Shown here piece by piece: positions 27,263-36,588 of a DNA stretch of 64,000 nt (within the stretch, counting starts at the first letter, position 1; each line of letters opens with the position of its first letter). The position numbers were made by a program, and so were the translations under genes. The DNA is from an uncultured Erythrobacter sp. (GTDB taxonomy: Bacteria > Pseudomonadota > Alphaproteobacteria > Sphingomonadales > Sphingomonadaceae), in NCBI GenBank assembly GCA_947501005.1, contig CANMTU010000001.1, forward strand, positions 2,655,407 through 2,719,406. Reading direction: 5' to 3'. The notes under the pieces are model-generated. The model ran no database searches. It saw nothing but the letters and a program-made list of their open reading frames with translations, and had not been told where the DNA came from.

Positions 27263-28236
27263 CCGATTTCTCCGTTCTCGACCTCGTCCCCGTGCGCGAG
27301 GGCGAAAGCCTGACCAGCGCCTTTGCGGCTGCACGCGATCTCGCGGTCGCGGCCGAAAACGCGGGCTGCAAGCGCTTCTGGGTGGCCGAACACCACGCGA
27401 TGGAGGGGATCGCGGGCGGCGCCACATCCGTCGTGCTCGCGCATATCGGCAATGCCACCAGCCGCATCCGCATCGGCTCGGGCGGCATCATGCTGCCCAA
27501 CCACTCGCCGTTCCAGATCGCCGAACAGTTCGGCACGCTCGACGCGCTGTTCCCCGGGCGGATCGATCTGGGGCTGGGCCGTGCGCCAGGCGCCGGGCCG
27601 GAATTGCAGCGTGCGCTGCGCAAGGATCTTCACCGCGCGGCCGAGATGTTTCCCCACGACGTGACCGAATTGCGCGCCCTGTTCGCGGGCGAGGCGGAAG
27701 TGCGCGCGACGCCGGGGGCCGGGGCCGATCCGCAGATGTGGGTGCTCGGCTCCAGCCTGTTCGGCGCGCAGCTCGCCGCCCGGCTGGGCCTCCCCTATGC
27801 CTTCGCCAGCCATTTCGCGCCCGACCATCTTGACAATGCACTGATGCTCTACCGCCGCGATTTCCAGCCGTCCGAGGCCTGCGAGAAACCGCACGCAATG
27901 GCCGCGATGAACCTGTTCGCGGCGGAGACGGAGGAAGAGGCGCAGACCCTCGCCAGTTCGCAATTGCAGGCCTTCGTCGCCCTGCGCACCGGGCGGCCGG
28001 GCCGGCTGAAGCCGCCGATTGCCGGCTATCGCGAGAGCCTGCCCCCGCAAGCACAGGCGATGCTCAGCCATATCGGGCAGGCGAGCGCGATCGGCACGCC
28101 GGGGCAGGTGGCGGAGACGGTCAAGCAATTCATCGCCCGCACGCAGGCCGACGAAATCGTTTTCGCCGGACCGACCTTCGATCCGCAGAAGCGCATCCGT
28201 TCGCTCGAAATGACGATGGATGCCGTAGCGGCGTGA
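27259..28236 (+). CDS. LLM class flavin-dependent oxidoreductase (MsnO8-like)
   Basis: Luciferase-like FMN-dependent monooxygenase fold of 325 residues. Diagnostic segments are the N-terminal DLVPVREGESLTSAF, WVAEHHAMEGIAGG, IGSGGIMLPNHSPFQIAEQFG and the RIDLGLGRAPG loop. These match the MsnO8 subgroup. No fused domains. Substrate unknown. It is the last gene of the overlapping series that begins at 23415, and 135 bp separate it from the glutamate dehydrogenase gene. Confidence 0.9.
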   Translation: MTDFSVLDLVPVREGESLTSAFAAARDLAVAAENAGCKRFWVAEHHAMEGIAGGATSVVLAHIGNATSRIRIGSGGIMLPNHSPFQIAEQFGTLDALFPGRIDLGLGRAPGAGPELQRALRKDLHRAAEMFPHDVTELRALFAGEAEVRATPGAGADPQMWVLGSSLFGAQLAARLGLPYAFASHFAPDHLDNALMLYRRDFQPSEACEKPHAMAAMNLFAAETEEEAQTLASSQLQAFVALRTGRPGRLKPPIAGYRESLPPQAQAMLSHIGQASAIGTPGQVAETVKQFIARTQADEIVFAGPTFDPQKRIRSLEMTMDAVAA

Positions 28237-28371
28237 TGCCCCGGGGCTGCACCGCGACGGCTTGCCGCAGGGGATTTCAGAGCCTAGGCGATCAGGGAAA
28301 GGTCGCTGCCCAGGCGACTCGATAATTTCCCGGCGTCGTAATTTTCGAACGCCGATAAGCGAGAGAGATCG

Positions 28372-31300
28372 ATGGCCGCCAAAGCCTCTGCCAAGCCCGA
28401 AAAACCTGCCATTCCCGACGCGCTGCGCGACAGTCTGGCACAGCGCATGAAGAGCTCGCTGCTGCCGACCGATACGCCCTTCGCCGGCGAGCCGCTGGAG
28501 CAGGCGGCGCAGTTCGTGCTCGAAACGGGGTTCGAGCGGCAGTTCGGCGAACCCGCGATCGCGATCGAATCGGTCGGCGGCGACCGGCGGATGACGCGGC
28601 TCGCCGTGGTGAATGGCGACATGCCGTTCCTGGTCGATTCCATCGCCGCCGCCATTGCGGCGCAGGGCATCTCGATCGATCGCCTGCTGCACCCGGTCGT
28701 CCCGGTCGAGCGGTCGGACGATTGCCGCCTCACCGCCATCCGCCAGGGCGAGAAGGGCATGACCTATTACGAATCGATGATCTATATCGAGGCCGAACGG
28801 GTCGAGGCGCGCCAGCGCCGCGCCATCGAGGCCGCCGTAATCGAGGCGGTGACCGACGTGCGGGCCGCCGTGGCCGACTGGCCGAAACTGCGCGACCGGA
28901 TGCAGGCGGACGCCGCCGCGATCGCGGACGAGGAAGGGCGCGAGCTGCTGCAATGGCTCAACAGCGGCATGCTTACCCAGCTCGGCCATGTCGTGCGCCG
29001 GCGCGACGGCAAGCAGGAAAACCCCCTCGGCGTCTGCCGGACCAGCGCCGCCGAGCTGATGGCGGACGCTTCGTGGGAACGCGCCTTCGCCTGGTTCGAC
29101 GACGAGAGCCATACCCGCGAACCCCTGATCGTGAAGGCCAATCTGGTCAGCCGCGTGCATCGCCGCGTGCCGCTCGACCTGTTCATCGTGCCCTTGCGCG
29201 AAAACGGCCGGCTGGTCGCGCTTTCGGCCCATGCCGGGGTGTGGACCAGCGCCGCCCTCGCCTCGCCGCCGCGCAGCGTGCCGATCCTGCGCCAGCGGCT
29301 CGACATCATTCGCGACCGTTTCGATTTCGACGAGGGCGGCCATGCCGGCAAGGCGCTGGTTCATGCGCTCACCACCCTGCCGCACGACCTGATGATCGGT
29401 TTCGCGCTTGAGGACGTTGAACGGGTCGCCTCCACCATGATGAGCCTGGTGGATCGCCCGCGCCCACGCCTCTCGCTGGTCGAGGCGGCGCTGGCCCGCC
29501 ACCTGTTCGCCTTCGTGTGGATGCCGCGCGATTCGCTGGCGACGCAGGTGCGCCTGCGCATCCAGGACATGCTCGAACGCGGCGCGGATGCCAAATTGCT
29601 CGACTGGAGCCTGGAGGTCGAAGGTGGCAATCTCGCCATGCTGCGCTTCGTGCTCGACATCCGCGAGGGCAATCGAGAATTCGACGAACGGGCGCTCGAA
29701 AACGAATTGCAGATCATGCTGCGCGGCTGGACCGAAGCGGTCGAGACCGAACTTGCCGAATACGAGGAGCCGGGCCGGGCCGCGGCCGTCGCCCTGCGCT
29801 TCGCCGATGCCTTCCCGACGGATTACCGTGCCATGTTCGGGGCAAAGCAGGCGGCGATGGACATTGCCTGTCTGCGCGGCCTGCGCGCCCATGCCGACGA
29901 TGGCGAACGCGCCCTGCGCCGCCGCGATGCCCGGCTGTTCCGGACCGAGAAGGACGGCCCCTCGATCCTGCACCTGAAGCTCTATCAGGAAGAGGGTTCC
30001 CTGCCCCTGTCGGATGCGGTTCCGGTGCTGGAGAATTTCGGCTTCCACGTGAAGTCCGAAATCCCCACCGTGCTCGACGACGGCCGGCTGGGCACGATCC
30101 ACGATTTCATCCTGGAACTCGCGCCCGGCGTGGAGGCGGACGAGTTGACCGACCGGGCCGACGCGATCGAGGAAGCAGTCGCCCGCGTCATCAACGGCGT
30201 GTCCGAGAACGATCCCTTCAACCGCCTGGTCTCGGAAGCGCGGTTGAGCGAGCGCGAGGCGAACTGGCTGCGCGCCTTCTATCGCTATCTGCGACAGACC
30301 GGCATGGGCTTCACCATCTATACGGTGGTCGATGCCCTCGCCAAGGCGCCCGGGATCACCCGCGCCCTGTGCGCGCTGTTCACCGCCCGGCACGATCCCG
30401 ATTTCGGTTCGCAGAGCGCGCGCGATACGGCGATGGAGGAGGCGCGTGAGGCGATCCGCCGCGGTCTGGCCAATGTGAAGGCGATCAACGATGATCGCCT
30501 GCTGCGGCTCTATAACGCATTGATCGACGCGATCCTGCGCACCAACGCCTTCGCCCCCGCCGCCAACGAGGCGGTCGCCTTCAAGATCGACAGCAAGCTG
30601 GTGCCGAACCTGCCCAAGCCGGTGCCATGGCGCGAGATCTTCGTCTATTCGCGGCAGGTCGAGGGCATTCACCTGCGCGCCGGCCCGGTGGCGCGCGGCG
30701 GCCTGCGCTGGTCCGACCGGCGCGACGATTTCCGCACCGAGATCCTCGGCCTGATGAAAGCGCAGCGGGTGAAGAACGCCGTGATCGTGCCGACCGGCGC
30801 GAAGGGCGGCTTCTATCCCAAGCAATTGCCCGACCCCGCGCTCGACCGCGAAGGCTGGGCGGCGGAAGGGCAGGCAAGCTACGAGACCTTCATCCGCACG
30901 CTGCTGTCGGTCACCGACAATATTGTCGACGACAAGGTGGTGCATCCCGAACAGGTGGTGATCACCGATGGCGACGATCCCTATTTCGTCGTCGCGGCCG
31001 ACAAGGGCACGGCGCGCTTCTCCGACGTTGCCAATGCCATCGCCGAGAGCCGCGATTTCTGGCTCGACGATGCCTTCGCCAGCGGCGGCTCCAAGGGTTA
31101 TGACCACAAGGCCATGGGCATCACCGCCAAGGGTGCCTGGGTCAGCGTGCAGCGCCACTTCCGCGAAATGGGCGTGGACGTGCAGACCGACGTCATCCGC
31201 GTGGTCGGCTGCGGCGACATGTCGGGCGACGTGTTCGGCAACGGCATGCTGCTGTCGAAGACGATCAAGCTGGTCGCCGCGTTCGACCACCGCCATATCT

Positions 31301-33087
31301 TCATCGATCCCGATCCCGATCCGGCGAAAAGCTGGAAGGAACGCAAGCGCATGTTCGACCTGCCGCGATCGAGCTGGGAGGATTACGACGCCAGCCTGAT
31401 CTCGCGCGGCGGCGGCGTGTTCCCGCGCGATGCGAAGAGCATCAAGATATCCAAGGCCGCGCAGAAGGCCCTTGGCGTCGATCAAGGCGAGTTCGAGCCT
31501 GAAGACCTGATCTCAGCCATCCTCAAGGCGCCGGCCGACCTGATCTGGTTCGGCGGGATCGGCACCTACATCAAGGCCACCGGCGAGAACAACGTGCAGG
31601 TCGGCGATCCCACCAACGATGCCCTGCGCGTCGATGCCGGCGATCTCAGGGTCAAGGCAATCGGGGAAGGCGCCAATTTGGGCGTAACGCAGGCAGGCCG
31701 GATCGAGTTCGCGCTTGAAGGCGGGCGGATCAACACCGACTTCATCGACAATTCCGCCGGGGTCGACTGCTCGGACAACGAGGTCAACATCAAGATCGCG
31801 CTCGCCGCGGCGAAGCGGGCGGGCAAACTCACCGAACCCAAGCGGGTCGAACTGCTGGAAGCCATGACCGACGAGGTCGCCGCGCTCGTGCTGGAAGACA
31901 ACCGCTTGCAGGCGCTTGCCCTGTCCATTGCCGAGATCGGCGGCGCGGCGGCGGTCGCTTCGCAGATCCAGCTGATCGACACGCTGGAGGCGAGCGGCAA
32001 TCTCGACCGGCACACGGAAGGCCTCGCCGAAAGCCAGACGCTGCAACGCCGCGCCACCGACGGCACCGGCCTGACCCGGCCCGAACTCGCCGTGCTCCTG
32101 TCCTCGACCAAGCTCGTCCTGCAGGACGCGATCGAGCAGAGCGACCTGCCCGACGATCCCCTGCTCGAAGCGACATTGCTCAACAATTTCCCCGAGCCGA
32201 TGCGCGCCAGGTATCGCGAGCAGATCGAGACCCATCGCCTGCGCCGTGAGATCATCGCGACCCGGCTGGCCAATCTGATGGTCAACCGGCTGGGCATGGT
32301 CCACGCCTTCGAACTGGCGGAAGAGGAAGGCGTCGAACTTGCCCAGGTCGCCGCTTCCTTCGTCGCGGTGGCGCATTTGCTCGACCTCGGCGCCTTGTGG
32401 CACGATCTCGACACGGCCCGGATCGAGGAGCGCGCGCGTCTCCTGATGTTCGACCGGCTGGCCGCCGCGATCGGCAACCTCATGTCCGACGTGCTGCGCA
32501 GCGCCGGCGGCCGCGTGGTTCCGAGCGCGCTGGTGAAAGAACTCGGCCCCAATGTCGCCGCCCTTGGCGGGGCGACCGGCGAATTGCTCAGCACCGAGAT
32601 CAAGGCCCAGTCCACCCGCCTGCAGCAAAGCTTCATCGATGCCGGCGCGACCGAGGCGCTGGCCCGCAAGGTGACGCACCTGTTCGATCTCGACGGGTCG
32701 GTCGGCCTCGCCCGGCTCGCCCACGATACCGGGATCGGCGCCGAAGCGCTGACCTGCGCCTTCTCGCTGATCGGCGGCCGGCTCGGCATCGACTGGGCGC
32801 AGAGCACGGCGGCGCTGATGAACCCGTCGGACGTGTGGGAACGCCTGCTGGTATCGGGGCTGGCCCGCGATTTTCAGCAAATGCGGCTGGAATTGCTGCG
32901 CCGCCTCTCGCGCCGCAAGAATGCGCGGGACGACATGCAGGCGGTGGTGGAGAACTGGCTCGACGATCACGAACTGGCCGTCCGGCAGTTCCGCCAGATG
33001 GTCGGCCGGGCGCAGGGGCAGACGCCGATTGCGCCGGCCATGCTGGCCCAGGTCGCCAGCATGGCGCGCAACCTGCTGGCCCGGTGA
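28372..33087 (+). CDS. gdhB: NAD-specific glutamate dehydrogenase, large (GDH-180 class)
   Basis: Oxidises glutamate to 2-oxoglutarate and ammonia with NAD. At 1571 residues it belongs to the large class known in Streptomyces, Pseudomonas and Caulobacter. The N-terminal 700 residues are the regulatory extension with ACT-like segments (VVNGDMPFLVDSI). The catalytic core has RGGLRWSDRRDDFRTEILGL, GAKGGFYPK with the catalytic lysine, and the dinucleotide-binding part around VGCGDMSGDVFGNGML. A small inverted repeat, 28331-28354, lies 17 bp before the ATG and could influence translation (weak). A terminator follows. Confidence 0.95.
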   Translation: MAAKASAKPEKPAIPDALRDSLAQRMKSSLLPTDTPFAGEPLEQAAQFVLETGFERQFGEPAIAIESVGGDRRMTRLAVVNGDMPFLVDSIAAAIAAQGISIDRLLHPVVPVERSDDCRLTAIRQGEKGMTYYESMIYIEAERVEARQRRAIEAAVIEAVTDVRAAVADWPKLRDRMQADAAAIADEEGRELLQWLNSGMLTQLGHVVRRRDGKQENPLGVCRTSAAELMADASWERAFAWFDDESHTREPLIVKANLVSRVHRRVPLDLFIVPLRENGRLVALSAHAGVWTSAALASPPRSVPILRQRLDIIRDRFDFDEGGHAGKALVHALTTLPHDLMIGFALEDVERVASTMMSLVDRPRPRLSLVEAALARHLFAFVWMPRDSLATQVRLRIQDMLERGADAKLLDWSLEVEGGNLAMLRFVLDIREGNREFDERALENELQIMLRGWTEAVETELAEYEEPGRAAAVALRFADAFPTDYRAMFGAKQAAMDIACLRGLRAHADDGERALRRRDARLFRTEKDGPSILHLKLYQEEGSLPLSDAVPVLENFGFHVKSEIPTVLDDGRLGTIHDFILELAPGVEADELTDRADAIEEAVARVINGVSENDPFNRLVSEARLSEREANWLRAFYRYLRQTGMGFTIYTVVDALAKAPGITRALCALFTARHDPDFGSQSARDTAMEEAREAIRRGLANVKAINDDRLLRLYNALIDAILRTNAFAPAANEAVAFKIDSKLVPNLPKPVPWREIFVYSRQVEGIHLRAGPVARGGLRWSDRRDDFRTEILGLMKAQRVKNAVIVPTGAKGGFYPKQLPDPALDREGWAAEGQASYETFIRTLLSVTDNIVDDKVVHPEQVVITDGDDPYFVVAADKGTARFSDVANAIAESRDFWLDDAFASGGSKGYDHKAMGITAKGAWVSVQRHFREMGVDVQTDVIRVVGCGDMSGDVFGNGMLLSKTIKLVAAFDHRHIFIDPDPDPAKSWKERKRMFDLPRSSWEDYDASLISRGGGVFPRDAKSIKISKAAQKALGVDQGEFEPEDLISAILKAPADLIWFGGIGTYIKATGENNVQVGDPTNDALRVDAGDLRVKAIGEGANLGVTQAGRIEFALEGGRINTDFIDNSAGVDCSDNEVNIKIALAAAKRAGKLTEPKRVELLEAMTDEVAALVLEDNRLQALALSIAEIGGAAAVASQIQLIDTLEASGNLDRHTEGLAESQTLQRRATDGTGLTRPELAVLLSSTKLVLQDAIEQSDLPDDPLLEATLLNNFPEPMRARYREQIETHRLRREIIATRLANLMVNRLGMVHAFELAEEEGVELAQVAASFVAVAHLLDLGALWHDLDTARIEERARLLMFDRLAAAIGNLMSDVLRSAGGRVVPSALVKELGPNVAALGGATGELLSTEIKAQSTRLQQSFIDAGATEALARKVTHLFDLDGSVGLARLAHDTGIGAEALTCAFSLIGGRLGIDWAQSTAALMNPSDVWERLLVSGLARDFQQMRLELLRRLSRRKNARDDMQAVVENWLDDHELAVRQFRQMVGRAQGQTPIAPAMLAQVASMARNLLAR

Positions 33088-33122
33088 CGCGCGCCGCCCC
33101 GGGTTGACCGGGCGCGCGTTTC
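33087..33122 (+). terminator. Terminator after glutamate dehydrogenase
   Basis: A GC-rich hairpin (ACGCGCGCC ... GGCGCGCGT with inner CCGG/CCGG pairs) begins at the stop codon and is followed by a short T-run. It ends 18 bp before the flavoprotein start. Confidence 0.6.
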
Positions 33123-33140
33123 CGGCCAGCCCCCGCGCTT

Positions 33141-34379
33141 ATGGAGCATTACGACGTCGTCATCGTGGGATCGGGTCATGGCGCGGCGCAGGCCGCCATC
33201 GCCTTGCGCCAGGCCGGCCACGAAGCCCCGATCCTGATGGTCAGCCGTGACCGCAATCCGCCCTATGAGCGCCCGCCCCTGTCGAAGGAATACCTCTCGG
33301 GCGACAAGCCGTTCGAGCGGATCATGCTGCGCCCCGAGGCCTTCTGGGCGGAGCGGGACGTCGAACTGCGGCTCGGCTGCAACGTCAACGAAGTCGATCC
33401 CGATGCGCATGTGCTCTCGCTCAGCGATGGCGGGCAGGTCACCTATCGCAAGCTGATCTGGGCGGCAGGGGGCGATCCCCGGCGCCTGTCGTGCAGCGGC
33501 GCCGACTATGCCGGTATCCACACCATCCGCAGCCGCCGCGACGTCGACCTGCTGCGCGGCGATCTGGAAACCGGATCGGACGGAGCCGCACGGCGCGCGG
33601 TTATCGTGGGCGCGGGCTATATCGGGCTGGAAGCCGCCGCCTCGCTGCGCAAGCTGGGCTGCACGGTGACGGTGATCGAAATGCTCGACCGGGTGATGGC
33701 GCGGGTCGCGGGCGAGGAATTGTCCGATTTCTATGCCGCAGAACACCGCGCCCACGGTGTCGACCTGCGGCTGGATACGGCGGTCGAGAAGATCGCCGGC
33801 ACGGGCGACCGGGTTTCGGGTGTCGTCCTCTCAACCGGCGAGACGCTGGCGTGCGACGTCGTTATCGTCGGCATCGGCATCGTGCCCTCGGTCGGCCCGC
33901 TGATCGCGGCGGGCGCTGCGGGCAGCAACGGCGTGGATGTCGACGAATATTGCCGCACCTCGCTCGACGATGTCTACGCCATCGGTGACTGCGCCGCCCA
34001 TGCCAACCCCTATGCGGACCAGGCGGTCATCCGGCTGGAATCGGTCCAGAACGCCAACGACATGGCCAACACCGCCGCCCGCGCGATCATGGGCGACAAG
34101 CGCGAATACGATGCGGTCCCGTGGTTCTGGTCGAACCAGTACGATCTGAGGCTGCAGACGGTCGGCATATCCTACGGCCACGACGATGCCGTGCTGCGCG
34201 GCGATCCGGCGCTGCGCAAGTTCAGCATCGTCTATCTGCGCGAAGGCCGGGTGATCGCGCTCGACTGCGTCAACAACACGCGCGATTACGCGCAGGGACG
34301 CAAGCTGGTCGAGGTGCGGGCCGTAATCGAACGCGAGCGGCTGGCGGACAGCGAAATCGCGTTGAAGGACATGCTGTGA
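33141..34379 (+). CDS. FAD-dependent ferredoxin reductase (putidaredoxin-reductase type)
   Basis: NAD(P)H:ferredoxin reductase-like flavoprotein of 412 residues. The FAD Rossmann motif is YDVVIVGSGHGAAQAA at the N-terminus, with PPYERPPLSKEYLSG typical of putidaredoxin/rubredoxin reductases. The NAD motif VIVGAGYIGLEAAASLRKLG is near residue 155, and the second FAD motif DVYAIGDCA is near 277. Such proteins feed electrons through a 2Fe-2S ferredoxin to P450s. A CYP153 gene lies 3.5 kb downstream on the same strand, but no ferredoxin gene is seen in between, so partnership is inference. Confidence 0.9.
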   Translation: MEHYDVVIVGSGHGAAQAAIALRQAGHEAPILMVSRDRNPPYERPPLSKEYLSGDKPFERIMLRPEAFWAERDVELRLGCNVNEVDPDAHVLSLSDGGQVTYRKLIWAAGGDPRRLSCSGADYAGIHTIRSRRDVDLLRGDLETGSDGAARRAVIVGAGYIGLEAAASLRKLGCTVTVIEMLDRVMARVAGEELSDFYAAEHRAHGVDLRLDTAVEKIAGTGDRVSGVVLSTGETLACDVVIVGIGIVPSVGPLIAAGAAGSNGVDVDEYCRTSLDDVYAIGDCAAHANPYADQAVIRLESVQNANDMANTAARAIMGDKREYDAVPWFWSNQYDLRLQTVGISYGHDDAVLRGDPALRKFSIVYLREGRVIALDCVNNTRDYAQGRKLVEVRAVIERERLADSEIALKDML

Positions 34380-34401
34380 GCCATTGCGAGAACCTCCACC
34401 C

Positions 34402-34479
34402 CCGTTCGGGCCGAGCTTGTCGAAGCCCTGCCCTTTCTTGAAGCTAAGGGCAGCCCTTCGACAGGCTCAGGGCGAACGG
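34402..34479. repeat. Palindromic REP-like repeat, copy 2
   Basis: A near-perfect 78-bp palindrome. The left arm CCGTTCGGGCCGAGC and right arm GCTCAGGGCGAACGG face each other, with inner arms around TGTCGAAG and CTTCGACA and the core AAGGGCAG. It folds into a long hairpin between the flavoprotein and the convergent queG, so it may double as a terminator. Its right arm overlaps the last codons of queG (34467-34479). Confidence 0.8.
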
Positions 34480-35540
34480 ACATTTTGGGCACCGGATAGT
34501 CTGGCAGATGCCCAGTCTGCCGCATCGCGCACCACCGGATCGGGGTCGCCCCTCAGCTTCTCGACCGGCTCCACCAAGGCCGCCGATCCGCTATTGCCCG
34601 CCGCATAGAGGCAATTGCGCACGAACCGGTCCCGCCCGATGCGCTTGATCGGCGAGCCGGAAAAGAACTGGCGGAAGCCTGCATCGTCGAAAGCGAGGAA
34701 CTGCGCGAGGCGCGGCGCGGTCAATTCCTCGCGCGGGGCGAGTTTCATGTGCCGGTGCGCGGTGTCGGCGAACTTGTTCCACGGGCACACCGCCAGGCAA
34801 TCGTCACAGCCATAGATGCGGTTGCCCAGCGCGGCGCGGAATTCCTCCGGCACCGGCCCCTTGTGCTCGATCGTCAGGTAGGAAATGCAGCGCCGCGCAT
34901 CGAGCCGGTAGGGCTGGGGAAACGCATCGGTGGGGCAGGCATCCTGACACTGGCGGCACGTGCCGCAGCGGTCGGGGTGGGGCGCGTCGGGCACGAAATC
35001 CAGGGTCGAGTAGATTGCGCCGAGGAACAGCCAGCTGCCATGCGCCGTGCTGACGAGATTGGTGTGCTTGCCCTGCCAGCCGATCCCGGCAACTTCCCCG
35101 AGCGGCTTTTCCATCACCGGCGCGGTGTCGACGAAGACCTTGAGTTCGCTGTCCGGCCGCTGCACGACCAGCCAGCGGGCGAGCGCCTTCAACGCCTTCT
35201 TCACCACGTCGTGATAATCGCGCCCCCGGGCGTAGACCGAAACTCGCGCCGCCTCGGGATCGTTCGCCAGCGCCAGCGGATCGCCATCGGGGGCGTAGCT
35301 CATGCCAAGCGCGATGACGCTGCGCGCCTCGGGCCACAGGCCTTGCGGGCTGACGCGTTGCTGTTTGCGCGTCTCCATCCATTCCATCGATCCATGCGCG
35401 CCTTCGCCCAGCCACTGCTCCAGCCTCTGCGCGCGCACAGGATCGCCGCCCGCGCCGGTGAAGCCGCAGGCGGCGAAGCCCAGCGCTTCCGCCTCGGCGC
35501 GCAAGGCGGCCTGCAAATCGGTTGAAGCGGGCTGACCCAA
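34467..35540 (-). CDS. queG: Epoxyqueuosine reductase
   Basis: Last step of queuosine tRNA modification: cobalamin- and iron-sulfur-dependent reduction of epoxyqueuosine. The 357-residue protein has two 4Fe-4S clusters: [16 protein letters not shown] and, in the 60 residues after it, [13 protein letters not shown]. The N-terminal part contains [18 protein letters not shown] sequence and the middle [16 protein letters not shown], both typical. The start is TTG at 35540, with an AGGAG site 12 nt upstream, a long spacing. The stop codon and last four residues come from the REP-like repeat. Confidence 0.92.
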   Translation of the reverse strand: MGQPASTDLQAALRAEAEALGFAACGFTGAGGDPVRAQRLEQWLGEGAHGSMEWMETRKQQRVSPQGLWPEARSVIALGMSYAPDGDPLALANDPEAARVSVYARGRDYHDVVKKALKALARWLVVQRPDSELKVFVDTAPVMEKPLGEVAGIGWQGKHTNLVSTAHGSWLFLGAIYSTLDFVPDAPHPDRCGTCRQCQDACPTDAFPQPYRLDARRCISYLTIEHKGPVPEEFRAALGNRIYGCDDCLAVCPWNKFADTAHRHMKLAPREELTAPRLAQFLAFDDAGFRQFFSGSPIKRIGRDRFVRNCLYAAGNSGSAALVEPVEKLRGDPDPVVRDAADWASARLSGAQNVRSP

Positions 35541-35565
35541 TTTTCGCTGTTGCTCCTGTTAACGC

Positions 35566-36588
35566 ATGCGGCGTATCGCGGATGCCATGCTTACCGACGC
35601 AGCGGCCATGCCGCGACCCCCTGCCGTCGATTCCACGCCGCTCGCAATCGAGGCGCGCGGCCTGGTCAAGCGGTTCGACGATACGCTGGCGGTAGATGGG
35701 ATCGACATCGCCGTGCCGGAAGGTGCGATCTACGGGATTCTCGGGCCGAACGGTGCCGGCAAGACGACGACGCTGCGCATGCTGCTCGGCATCATCGATC
35801 CGGATGAGGGGGTGCGCCGCGTGTTCGGGCACGATCGCCCGCACGAAATCGCCCGGCTGATCGGCTATCTGCCCGAGGAACGTGGCCTCTACCCCTCGAT
35901 GCGATGCGACGAGGCGATCGCATTCATGGGCGCGCTGCGCGGCCTGCCGCTGGCTGAGGGCAAGCGCCGGGGGCGCGCATTGCTGGAGGAACACGGCCTC
36001 GGCCATGCGGTGGACCGCAAGATTCGCGCCCTGTCGAAAGGCATGGCGCAGACGGTGCAGCTGCTCGGCACGCTGGTCCACCATCCGCGCTTGGTGGTGT
36101 TCGACGAGCCGTTCAGCGGGCTCGACGCGCTCAATCAGGGCAAGCTCGAACGGATGATCCGGCGCCTCGCCGAAAACGGCACGACGGTGATCTTCTCCAC
36201 CCATGTGATCCACCATGCCGAACGCCTGTGCAACGATGTCGCCATCATCGCGAACGGCAAGGTGCCCTATGCCGGATCGGTCGATGCCGCGCGCGACCGG
36301 ATTCCGGCGCAGGTCCGCCTGGAAACGCGCGACGGCGACGGCGCATGGCTGCGTGCCCTCCCCCCGGGGACCGAGCGCGAAAGCAAGGCGGGCGGTGGGC
36401 ATTTCTGGTATTTCCCCCTGCCCGAAACCGGGATCGAACGGCTGATGCGCGACCTCATCGAGGGCGAGGCGGGCGTGCTGTCCTTCTCGGTCGAGCGGGC
36501 GGGGCTGCACGATGCCTTCGTCGAAATCGCCGGCGAGGCCGCCGCCCGCGCGCTCGACGCCGATGCGCAGGACACGGTGCCCGCATGA
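35566..36588 (+). CDS. ABC transporter ATP-binding protein (NatA-like)
   Basis: ABC ATPase of 340 residues. The Walker A motif is GPNGAGKTTTLRML, the signature LSKGMAQTVQLLG, and the Walker B motif LVVFDEPFSGLD followed by a switch His in FSTHVIHHAE. The extra C-terminal 110 residues form the DUF4162-type domain seen in NatA/YhaQ exporters. It overlaps the permease gene by ATGA, forming a two-gene exporter. The start may instead be ATG 35587 (MLTDAAAMPRP), since residues 1-20 are not conserved in the family. Confidence 0.91.
   Translation: MRRIADAMLTDAAAMPRPPAVDSTPLAIEARGLVKRFDDTLAVDGIDIAVPEGAIYGILGPNGAGKTTTLRMLLGIIDPDEGVRRVFGHDRPHEIARLIGYLPEERGLYPSMRCDEAIAFMGALRGLPLAEGKRRGRALLEEHGLGHAVDRKIRALSKGMAQTVQLLGTLVHHPRLVVFDEPFSGLDALNQGKLERMIRRLAENGTTVIFSTHVIHHAERLCNDVAIIANGKVPYAGSVDAARDRIPAQVRLETRDGDGAWLRALPPGTERESKAGGGHFWYFPLPETGIERLMRDLIEGEAGVLSFSVERAGLHDAFVEIAGEAAARALDADAQDTVPA

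Noticed and set aside
27205..31485. A 1426-codon open frame on the minus strand, antisense to the LLM and glutamate dehydrogenase genes
   Set aside because: It mirrors the strong GC3 bias of the sense genes. Its protein is rich in Arg, His, Gly and Asp with no domain pattern, and the sense frames encode clear families.
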